Assembly: GCA_004213515.1 (NCBI GenBank)
Contig: SHAK01000022.1
Location: 1 to 35,765, forward strand
Length of the DNA: 35,765 bases
Reading direction: 5' to 3'
From: Limisphaerales bacterium
GTDB taxonomy: Bacteria > Verrucomicrobiota > Verrucomicrobiia > Limisphaerales > UBA1096
The position numbers and the translations under genes were made by a program. Below, piece by piece: positions 1-7,613 of this stretch; positions within the stretch are counted from its first letter, which is position 1, and every line of letters starts with the position of its first letter. The notes under the pieces are model-generated. The model made no database searches, was not told the origin of the DNA, and worked only from the letters and a program-made list of their open reading frames with translations.

Positions 1-271
1 CAGAACTTTTATAGATAGTAATCAGCACAGTAAAAATCAGGATTGTCGGCAGAGCATAAAGGAGTAGGAACGGGAACATAGCCATCACACCGTAGTCGCC
101 CCCCAAGGTTGAGGCCAACGGCCCCGGCAAAACGTTGATCCGGCTTAGAACCGGATTCAGCATCACACCCATCGAATCATAAAATCGGTCCGCAAATGCA
201 TTCGCTTGAACGACTGCCACCAACGCCGGACCAAATAGTAAAAGCAAACTTAATGGTGCAAAACCCAGCAT
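1..271 (-). CDS. FeoB-like membrane (Gate/nucleoside-recognition) protein, partial
   Basis: The frame is open on the minus strand and runs off the left edge, so only about 90 N-terminal residues are visible. They are hydrophobic, with two likely membrane segments (about residues 6-22 and 62-85). Between them, the PGPLASTLGGDYGVMAM stretch and the following LPTILIFTVLITIYKSS resemble the FeoB transporter-domain region (GDYG...LPxV...GLxxxSG). The G-domain that normally precedes this region in FeoB is absent: an in-frame TAG at 319-317 closes the frame just upstream. ATG at 271 is chosen because GGAG lies six bases before it; TTG at 313 is the only longer option. It diverges from a COG0523 GTPase gene across a Fur/Zur-like palindrome, which suggests metal transport. 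The family call is from memory of the motif and only moderately sure; any polytopic transporter of similar shape remains possible. Confidence 0.42.
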   Translation of the reverse strand, partial: MLGFAPLSLLLLFGPALVAVVQANAFADRFYDSMGVMLNPVLSRINVLPGPLASTLGGDYGVMAMFPFLLLYALPTILIFTVLITIYKSS

Positions 272-352
272 CCGCTCCAGCAATTGGGAACCTATCTTTC
301 CTTCTTGCTTCAAAGCCTATTTCTGAGACCTCTAACTAGAGATTTAAAAATT

Positions 353-375
353 TTGCAAATGCAAATCATTTGCAA
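353..375. promoter_or_regulatory. Fur/Zur-type operator, site A (nested palindrome)
   Basis: Bases 360-374 form a perfect 15-bp palindrome, TGCAAAT-C-ATTTGCA. It is nested in an outer inverted repeat, TTGCAAA (353-359) and TTTGCAA (369-375). The 7-1-7 layout is that of Fur-superfamily boxes. The core TGCAAA-N3-TTTGCA recurs at 11094-11108 in front of the other COG0523 operon in this window. It lies about 80 bases upstream of the FeoB-like gene and about 150 bases upstream of the first cobW-like gene. Assigning it to Zur rather than Fur or Mur is inference from the genes served. Confidence 0.6.
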
Positions 376-481
376 CTAGAAACTCGATTTGCCTAAGATT
401 TGTCAATAATGAAATTGAGAATTGACTCTCAAATTCAATTTTTTTATCTATTTGCCGCCGCTTTTTAGCTAAAAAACCAAG

Positions 482-514
482 ATCATTTGCATCACCGCAT
501 AAAGATTGTATAGA
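482..514 (+). promoter_or_regulatory. Putative sigma-70-like promoter of cobW-like gene 1 overlapped by an operator half-site
   Basis: TTGCAT at 487-492 and TATAGA at 509-514 are separated by 16 bases, a plausible -35/-10 pair for the gene starting at 524. The sequence ATCATTTGCAT (482-492) repeats the right half of operator A, so a repressor bound there would cover the -35 element. The leader would be only a few bases long. The call rests on spacing and consensus only. Confidence 0.4.
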
Positions 515-523
515 AATTAATTC

Positions 524-1711
524 ATGCCCACAGAACCCATTCCCATTGTTAGTCTTTGTGGCTTCTTAGGCTCAGGCAAAACCACTCTACTTCGTCGCTG
601 GAGAAGCGATGATACTTTGAAAAAAGCTCCGGTGATCGTGCACGATTTAAGCGAATTTGGTCTTGATGCAGAACTACTTGCAGATGAGACCTCTCCACCT
701 GCTAAGGGTCGTCTTGTCGGAGGAGTGGCAGCACTGCATGGCAAACATGCACGTGAAGAACTCAGCTCTTCATTAGGAACTGCTCTAGAAGAGATTTACG
801 AACTTAATCCCGCTCCATCTCTTGTCTTATGCGAAAGCACAGGCGCCGCTTTACCATGGCCCCTTATCAAGGCTCTAACTCAAGACAAGCGTTTCTTCCT
901 ACGTCACTTCATAGTAACAGTCGACGCACTCAATCTTCATCGTGACTTCGCGGATGGCGGAGTTCTAACAGGCGATGCTTCAAAACCTCAAGACTTAGCA
1001 CTTTGCCATGCCTCCGAAGTACTAGCTGAGCAGATTGTTTTCGCCAACGTGATCATCCTTACCAAAATCGATATCGTTCCTAAAGCCGCAGTAGAGGCTC
1101 AAGTTCGAGCCTTACAGAGGCTTCAGCCGAATGCAACGATAGCACTTTCGGCGCATGCAGGAGTCCTTCTGCCGCAGCTTGACGCGACTCCAGCACCAAA
1201 GCTCTCCATGTTGAAGAGTCGAGCGAAACAGTTCGAACTGACACAAAAATCCTCCACCGCTAACAATGTCGACGCCTTGGTCATCCGAGACAACCGACCA
1301 TTTCATCCAGAACGATTGCACGAAGCTTGTAGAAGTAAACTGGGAACAGGGCTTTACCGCACTAAAGGTTTTCTTTGGCTAGCTTCTCGCTCCGGTCACG
1401 TCCTGATGTGGCAGCAATCGGGTAGTCAGATCGCCCTTGAATTAAGTGGCTACTGGCGTGCTGAAATCGCTCATAACCAAGACGGTAGCCTAACGCCTGA
1501 TGAAGTTGACCAATTGAATGCTCAACTTAAAACTAAGCATCCCGTCTTTGGTGATCGTCACAATGAACTTACTCTCATCGGACTGAAAGCAGACCGCGAA
1601 TCCTTCGCTGCAGCTCTGAAAGAAGCTCTTTGCACAGATGAAGAGATTATAGCTTGGCAAAAAGGCGAGGTCTTTACTGACCCTTGGCCCAAATCCCTTC
1701 GCCGCGCATAA
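524..1711 (+). CDS. CobW/COG0523 family GTPase without CxCC motif (putative metallochaperone)
   Basis: The 395-residue protein has the two-domain COG0523 layout. Walker A GFLGSGKT is at residues 13-20, a CESTG stretch at 103-107 in the Walker B region, and TKID at 180-183 in place of NKxD. The CobW C-terminal domain covers roughly 250-385 and includes GDRHNELTLIG near the end, a signature of the family. The CxCC metal-binding motif that normally follows GG is replaced by GGVAALHG (66-73), so the usual cysteine site is lost. Family members use GTP hydrolysis to deliver zinc or another metal to client enzymes. The divergent FeoB-like gene and the flanking Fur/Zur-like operator fit metal homeostasis. 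The start is an ATG about ten bases downstream of a -10-like TATAGA. Family assignment is secure; the metal and client are unknown. Confidence 0.88.
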   Translation: MPTEPIPIVSLCGFLGSGKTTLLRRWRSDDTLKKAPVIVHDLSEFGLDAELLADETSPPAKGRLVGGVAALHGKHAREELSSSLGTALEEIYELNPAPSLVLCESTGAALPWPLIKALTQDKRFFLRHFIVTVDALNLHRDFADGGVLTGDASKPQDLALCHASEVLAEQIVFANVIILTKIDIVPKAAVEAQVRALQRLQPNATIALSAHAGVLLPQLDATPAPKLSMLKSRAKQFELTQKSSTANNVDALVIRDNRPFHPERLHEACRSKLGTGLYRTKGFLWLASRSGHVLMWQQSGSQIALELSGYWRAEIAHNQDGSLTPDEVDQLNAQLKTKHPVFGDRHNELTLIGLKADRESFAAALKEALCTDEEIIAWQKGEVFTDPWPKSLRRA

Positions 1712-1799
1712 GCCTTCAGCGAATAGAATTGGCATTTTTACCTCAGTGGACTTTTAATTTGAGTAAATATGGCTCAATGGAACAGTGTTGAACAAATGA

Positions 1800-4700
1800 T
1801 CATTTATTCATTAATTTTGATTTAATTAGATCACTAGAATGACGAGAATTGGTTGTGTTCTGCTTTAAATAAGCGTCTGACATTTTTGACAGATTGATTC
1901 CTTCTTCAAAGAAAGACAGGGGATTATCATTTTCCTCATACCATTCAATAAAAGATTTTAAATCTCTTGCGGTATTATCTAGTTGATCGGGCATTAAACC
2001 TTTTTGTTTTTTCATAAAATACTCTGCTAAATTCAGCATCGATTTTGGTGATAAACTTAAATAATAATCGATTGGAAAATGACTTATATGAATGAGCTCT
2101 CTCGAATGATTGTAAAGGAACTTTTTGCCATTTTCTAAAAATGCAATCTTCCTCTGCCATGGAGCGACTTCTGATCTGTTGTGTATGGGGCCAAGAATAG
2201 CTTTTTGAGTAAAAGTGTCCCAGATTCTAACTGTCCCAGAATCGGTTACGGTCAGAATTATATTCTTTTTTGAGAGGTCTGGATATTCTTCAATTAACTC
2301 AACTCTATCCTCATGTTTTAATGAAAATAAAGGAGAATCACCTTTAGCATTTAAGTCCCAATAACGAACATACAAATCACTTGAACCAGTGTATACCGAA
2401 TTCCCATATCTTGAGAAGGTGATGCTTCTTACAGCATAGCTGTGTTTTAATGTATTTAAAAGTTCCCCAGATTCAGAATTCCATATTTTCACAATATTTT
2501 TGTCTCCTCCTACAATTGTTGCAGCGGCAATTTTTTTACTGTCAGGGGAAAAAACAACAGAACCACCAAAACCAAACTTAAAGGAAAGAGTTTTAAAGTT
2601 TTTTAGATCTGAATTAACATTAAAAATTTTTGATGTACCGTCCTGTGAAACACTTGCTAGGTATTTTGAATTTGGAGAAAAATGCAATTGCCAAATAATA
2701 TTCCTATGCTGTCCTATTATCCTTGCGGGCTTATTTTCTTTTAAATTTATTAATTTAATTGAGTTCTCATCTTCTATGGAATAGGCGATAAAATTTCCAT
2801 CTGGAGAAACGTCTATCCATGTAATAATCTTTTCCGGCTCAATTTTTCTAAAGCTATATTCATTAAGCTTTTTTAAGGTCGAAGCATCCCAAATATCTAC
2901 TCCTTCCCAACTATTAACTCCATTTTCATAGATAGCTGCAAACTTTTTATCATTATCAATAATTCGGATAGACCCAATTTTTTTATTATTACTTATAGAT
3001 TTTGGTTCAAGGTATTGTTTGGATTTGTCCCACTTTTTTATTTTCCCACTCAAGTCACCAGATATAATAAATTCTCCACTTTTTGAAACCGCCGTAGATG
3101 CAATTGGGTTGTCATGGCTGAGATCAGTCTTGATTGGTCTGCCGGTATGAATATCCCATTCATGGAACTCGCCATTCAATAAGCCTGCTGAAACTCTTGT
3201 CCCATCATGGCTAAAGTTTATATCCAATATTGTATCATCAGTATAAAATGGCGGGGTTAGAATTTTTCCAGTTTTAGTATTCCAAATTGAAATACCGTTA
3301 TTATCTGTTGTCGTTACAATTTTAGAATTATCTTCGCTGAACTTTGCCCACCAAGCAAAAACGTCATGCTGCATGACAGGGCTCAGTAGCTTACCTGTTT
3401 TTAAATCCCAAATATATGCTGTTTTATCAAGAGACGCTGTAACAAGTTTTTCATTATCTGAACTCACATCTAAACCAACAATTATGCGTTTATGAGCCGT
3501 AGTGTTCTCCCAAATTCTATTTTTTAAGCTGCCTTTATAAACAGACACTTGGCCATAAGTAAAACCGCCTATACCTAAAATAAAATATTCACCATTATTA
3601 CTGAAAGTTGCATTAGGATAAAATCCATCTGTATCAGGTTGAGCTATTGTAATAATAAATTTATTGTCTTTTATTTCGTGTATTTCCCCAATGCCGTCAC
3701 GTTGACTAAATGCTATAATGTTGTTTGATACTGGGTTTGAGTACATTCGTTCAAATTGTTGGCCGCTGAGATTTAAGACTGTCGATTTTTCTAATGATTT
3801 AATTAGAATACTATTTAAAATTCCATCTCTTCTTCCCGCATAAAAAACTGAATTATCCCCAGAAAAAACACCACAATCTACTGGTGATTCCATGGTTATA
3901 TCTGCGAGTTCTTTTTGATTAATCAAATCGTATAATTTCAAACAATTCCTTCCATTAATCCTACCTCCAACTGCAGTGATATTTTCATCGTTCGAAATAA
4001 TTGAAAAATTGAGCTGCTCATACTCTTCATCGAAAATTATATTATAAGGCTTATTTAAATTTAATATTTTCAAGCGAGATTTTTGTGCGCCGTTGTTTAT
4101 ACAAGAACCATAACTGCCATTTTTACTAATTTTTAAACCTCTCATATGATTTAAATCCAATTCCATTTCTGCATTACCAGTGATGCCTAAATGTTTTGGG
4201 TAATGGTGTGTGGTAATAATAGATCCGAGCTTAGAGATGATACTAGGATCTTTTTTTATGTATTTATACGTCTCCAAAAGCAGTTCAATTGCACGATCGG
4301 GTCTATCTTGATCAAGATATTGGTTTGCAGTTTTAAAATTAATATCAACCAACCTTTGATTAGCAGTATTCTCGGATTGTGTAGCTTGGTAGGCCAAGAT
4401 TCCTGTTAGGACGGCTAAGCCAAATAGGAAGACGGCAAATACCTTATTACGCTTTGCTGATTTTTGCTGTATTTCGGCACGTTCTTTTTCGGCCTCGGCC
4501 AATGCCTTAGCTTGCTCGAGTTCCCGTATCCGTGCTTCTTCCTTAGCTTTTTCGTCAGTCTCTTTTTGTCTTTGGCTATCCTCAAGGAATTTCATTGCAG
4601 CTTTGAAATCCCCTGAATACCGGTTTGCCCAGCACTCATTAGGGTTATGTTTGTCACGCCATGTAATGGCTATCCTCAAATCTGGATCGTGATACAGACT

Positions 4701-5957
4701 GGCTTCACCGGCAGTGTGCAGGGCGGAGGTTTCGGCTAGGCGAAGATAGATACGAGCAGATTGAGATTCCTCATCAACCCATCCAAAGAGCCTTTCCCAA
4801 ACGCGCATCAGACTTTCATGTGAGATATCAATGACAGTGTTGATATGAATTTTCGAATGCTCTAAAGGCATGATGAAAGACCGGTTGGTTATACGAAAAT
4901 CGTCGATAACTTTCATCAGTGTTTGCTCGTTCCCACCGACGATTTCTATCAGGTTTGAGAATGGCATTGGGCGCCGTATGCCTCGTCCGTCGTTACCTCT
5001 CTCAGTGATAGACTTAAACATTCTTTCACATATTATACGGTGGTGATCGTCGGGCAACTGGTTATAAGCTTCGTCAGCGTGGCGAGACAGGGCCTCCTTC
5101 ATAGTACCGATAGCTCTATAATGTTCCACATCCAGAGGCTTGGTATTGTCTTTGATATGTTCTTCCCAGTATTCCCATGTCCTCATTAGTGAGTGTTGGA
5201 GAATCGGCAACTGGTCTGGGTCATCCCCGATATCGTTTAGGAGTTGCTGGACAAGGCGTGGTGACATTTGACCACCCCCTACTTTAGCTGGCCCCTCAAT
5301 TGCGTGGGCTCGCTGGCGTCGATTAAGACGTGGGATAAGGTATTCCCCCTCATTAACAGCCTCAGCGAGGCTTTTGAATTCTGCACAGTCTCCCAAAAAA
5401 TCAGAGCGCATGGTTAGAATCACGTAGATCGGTAACTCTTCTTGCAAACAGGCCTCAAGAATTAATTCGATAAAGTCAGCAGCCTCTTCACTTTCTTTAG
5501 AACCACCTCGGCGAAAGCGAAAAATCTCTTCAAACTGGTCAACAAGGATCAGCATGTTAGAGCCTTGCTCAATATCAGACTGCCGGTAGGCTTCTAGAAG
5601 TCCAAGTCCGCTGCGGCTGAGCATAGTACGAAGCAGTTGCACCTGATCTTCTGAATTATCTTCATAAATATCTGCATCAACTAGACATCTCGCTAGGTTG
5701 GTTATGGGGTTGCCGCCGGGACGCATTATAGCGATTTCCCAGTTTACTGACGTTTTCACCATAGTGCCCCCATAAAGTTGAGGAAGAAGGCCGGCACGGA
5801 CAAGAGATGATTTACCGCTTCCAGATGCCCCGACAACTGCAAGGAAACGAGTATTGCCTAAACGTTCCAGCAGTTGGCCGGTCTGTTCTTCACGTCCGAA
5901 AAAGAGATGGCTTTCCTCGAGTTGAAATGGGCGTAGGCCAGGGAAAGGGTTGTTCAT
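1800..5957 (-). CDS. nSTAND1 NTPase with transmembrane segment and WD40 propeller
   Basis: The 1385-residue protein opens with the nSTAND1 signature NPFPGLRPF and FFGRE, then Walker A GASGSGKSS (43-51) and Walker B LILVDQFEE (136-144). A winged-helix-like LPILQHSLMRTWEYW segment sits near 250-264. A charged coiled coil (about 460-503) leads into one membrane helix (about 504-524). From about 620 to 1290 there are many WD40-type blades ending in motifs such as AYIWDLKTGK, ISIWNTKTGK, VKIWNSESGE and VRIWDTFTQK, followed by a helical tail. The NTPase would face the cytoplasm, with the propeller on the other side of the membrane if the helix is genuinely inserted. It begins 12 bases after the TIR-domain gene ends, so the two are presumably co-transcribed. 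STAND ATPases act as ligand-gated oligomerising switches; the propeller would be the sensor. The WD40 half is more AT-rich by eye than the NTPase half. Domain calls are secure; the biological role is inferred. Confidence 0.9.
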   Translation of the reverse strand: MNNPFPGLRPFQLEESHLFFGREEQTGQLLERLGNTRFLAVVGASGSGKSSLVRAGLLPQLYGGTMVKTSVNWEIAIMRPGGNPITNLARCLVDADIYEDNSEDQVQLLRTMLSRSGLGLLEAYRQSDIEQGSNMLILVDQFEEIFRFRRGGSKESEEAADFIELILEACLQEELPIYVILTMRSDFLGDCAEFKSLAEAVNEGEYLIPRLNRRQRAHAIEGPAKVGGGQMSPRLVQQLLNDIGDDPDQLPILQHSLMRTWEYWEEHIKDNTKPLDVEHYRAIGTMKEALSRHADEAYNQLPDDHHRIICERMFKSITERGNDGRGIRRPMPFSNLIEIVGGNEQTLMKVIDDFRITNRSFIMPLEHSKIHINTVIDISHESLMRVWERLFGWVDEESQSARIYLRLAETSALHTAGEASLYHDPDLRIAITWRDKHNPNECWANRYSGDFKAAMKFLEDSQRQKETDEKAKEEARIRELEQAKALAEAEKERAEIQQKSAKRNKVFAVFLFGLAVLTGILAYQATQSENTANQRLVDINFKTANQYLDQDRPDRAIELLLETYKYIKKDPSIISKLGSIITTHHYPKHLGITGNAEMELDLNHMRGLKISKNGSYGSCINNGAQKSRLKILNLNKPYNIIFDEEYEQLNFSIISNDENITAVGGRINGRNCLKLYDLINQKELADITMESPVDCGVFSGDNSVFYAGRRDGILNSILIKSLEKSTVLNLSGQQFERMYSNPVSNNIIAFSQRDGIGEIHEIKDNKFIITIAQPDTDGFYPNATFSNNGEYFILGIGGFTYGQVSVYKGSLKNRIWENTTAHKRIIVGLDVSSDNEKLVTASLDKTAYIWDLKTGKLLSPVMQHDVFAWWAKFSEDNSKIVTTTDNNGISIWNTKTGKILTPPFYTDDTILDINFSHDGTRVSAGLLNGEFHEWDIHTGRPIKTDLSHDNPIASTAVSKSGEFIISGDLSGKIKKWDKSKQYLEPKSISNNKKIGSIRIIDNDKKFAAIYENGVNSWEGVDIWDASTLKKLNEYSFRKIEPEKIITWIDVSPDGNFIAYSIEDENSIKLINLKENKPARIIGQHRNIIWQLHFSPNSKYLASVSQDGTSKIFNVNSDLKNFKTLSFKFGFGGSVVFSPDSKKIAAATIVGGDKNIVKIWNSESGELLNTLKHSYAVRSITFSRYGNSVYTGSSDLYVRYWDLNAKGDSPLFSLKHEDRVELIEEYPDLSKKNIILTVTDSGTVRIWDTFTQKAILGPIHNRSEVAPWQRKIAFLENGKKFLYNHSRELIHISHFPIDYYLSLSPKSMLNLAEYFMKKQKGLMPDQLDNTARDLKSFIEWYEENDNPLSFFEEGINLSKMSDAYLKQNTTNSRHSSDLIKSKLMNK

Positions 5958-5969
5958 AGAAAGGTAAGA

Positions 5970-7469
5970 TTAGGATTTTGAAATTGATTTAATAAAAGGA
6001 ATAAGTACGTCGAGTTGGTTAGCATCAGAGATCTGAAGTACGTCAGCTTGGTGGGTGCGATATCTCTCCTTATGCCGGTGTTCTGGTGGAGCAATGAGCA
6101 CCATCTTAAATTCGACAGGGCTCTGTCTTCCGTGACCTGGGGATTGTAAAACATTGAGCAGTTTCATATTCACCCAGGAACGATTGGCGGAACCAAAGTA
6201 GATGATTACTGCATCACAGGAATTCAGGTTTTGCCGGTGCGCTTCAGCAATCTGGCTCTCGTTACCCTCTATCTCCGGAACAATAACCTCAAGGCCTTTG
6301 TTGAAAAGGTAGTCCTCGATTGGGGCCGCGCTTTCTTCGTCTTCAGCAGGGTAGATCAGATAGACGCTCTTGGTTAGAGTGTCAGTCGAATCATCTGCCA
6401 ACTTTTTCGCGGTAGGTTCCTGTTTAGGCTTAGTCTTCAGGTGATCGAGCAAGAGCGATTTCAGATTTTCAAACGAGTCCTCCATGAAATCCGAACTTTC
6501 GTAGGTTTGAGGATCATTTCGAAGTTCATCGATAAAGGATGCCTGTCTAGACTCAGTGACCGTCTGGCCTCGAGGCATCCAGATAAATCGGTGTAATTCC
6601 TGTGAAGCAGCAGTCTCCGCGGCTACCGAGTTTTGAATTTCGATGACCGAATGATCCTCCCCTTCAGGAACCATGCCGTAGCTGGATCCTACAAGGTGTA
6701 TACTTGTATCACATTTTTCAAGATGCTCGCGAACAGAAAGCTTAAACTCTGCTCCCACTAGAGGCAGTGGCTGGTCGGGATAAACTATATATCCTCGCTC
6801 TATCAAATTCCGGTAGATGCGATCGCGTTCCGGCTGAAGATCATTCGTTGTTGTAGCGAGAAAAATTTTTTTTGTATCGATGGTCATTGGCCCAGTCAAA
6901 CTGTTGCCTGTTTCTTTATCGGACATTGCCTTGAGCAACTGGCTGACTTCATGTGCGAGATCGAAAATCTTTGAGAAATAATTGTGCTTCGAGTCGGCCC
7001 CGAATGAAGCGTTATATTCCATGAACTTACCGGTTTCGGGGTCAACCTCAAAAAACTCGAATCCTAGAAGGCTGGCAAAAACACCACGGATTTCGTTGGG
7101 AACATCGTTTGTCTCAAATGGAGTCTTTACAACCTTGAGAATGCGGGACTTGTTTTCAAATGATACTCCGCTGGTAGACGAGGCGTTTTCATAGAACTGT
7201 TTTAGTTCTTTCATACACCACTCGGACTTGAGATAGCGAGGCGACATGATCGAGATCATAACGCGAGCGCAATTAAACTGATGCACAATAGCCTTATCAA
7301 ACATATCATTACCGCCAAGTTTCAGGTCTCGCCAAATGCGAGGTTTCTCACCTGTCAATTGTGCAACGCGAGTGTCGAGCACTTTGTGAAACTGAGAAAT
7401 CCAACCCTTGTCCTCCTCGGTCAATGCCTCATTATCAATATGGGCATAGCTGATGAAAATGTCATTCAC
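5970..7469 (-). CDS. TIR - DUF4062 - degenerate TIR-like protein
   Basis: The 499-residue protein has three modules. Residues 1-150 form a TIR domain: box 1 is DIFISYAH, box 2 is PRIWRDLKLGG, and SEWCMKEL carries Glu88 at the position of the catalytic Glu of TIR NADases. Residues about 198-300 (KKIFLATTTNDLQPERDRI, later EHLEKCDTSIHLVGSSYG) match DUF4062, a domain often found at the N-terminus of STAND-type proteins. Residues about 367-495 look like a second TIR fold (KSVYLIYPAEDEES, later SWVNMKLLNV), but Lys436 replaces the catalytic Glu, so it is probably a structural or binding domain. The start is GTG at 7469, directly before NDIFISYAH; no ATG fits the domain edge. It heads a two-gene unit with the nSTAND1-WD40 gene. 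A role as NAD-cleaving or signal-producing effector gated by the STAND partner is inference. Confidence 0.85.
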   Translation of the reverse strand: MNDIFISYAHIDNEALTEEDKGWISQFHKVLDTRVAQLTGEKPRIWRDLKLGGNDMFDKAIVHQFNCARVMISIMSPRYLKSEWCMKELKQFYENASSTSGVSFENKSRILKVVKTPFETNDVPNEIRGVFASLLGFEFFEVDPETGKFMEYNASFGADSKHNYFSKIFDLAHEVSQLLKAMSDKETGNSLTGPMTIDTKKIFLATTTNDLQPERDRIYRNLIERGYIVYPDQPLPLVGAEFKLSVREHLEKCDTSIHLVGSSYGMVPEGEDHSVIEIQNSVAAETAASQELHRFIWMPRGQTVTESRQASFIDELRNDPQTYESSDFMEDSFENLKSLLLDHLKTKPKQEPTAKKLADDSTDTLTKSVYLIYPAEDEESAAPIEDYLFNKGLEVIVPEIEGNESQIAEAHRQNLNSCDAVIIYFGSANRSWVNMKLLNVLQSPGHGRQSPVEFKMVLIAPPEHRHKERYRTHQADVLQISDANQLDVLIPFIKSISKS

Positions 7470-7613
7470 TTATAATTGGGCGCTTTATTAAACTTTTATT
7501 AAAAAACTTACAATAAATATAGTTTAAGATTATAATATATACACAGAATGTTAAAGTTAGCTGATTACTCGCATCGAAAATCTCTCTACGTCTTTTGGAC
7601 CAATTAGCAGATT

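Noticed and set aside
2500-2784. Plus-strand open frame of 94 codons within the WD40 region
   Set aside because: It lies antisense to a well-supported WD40 coding region, has no recognisable domain and no ribosome site.
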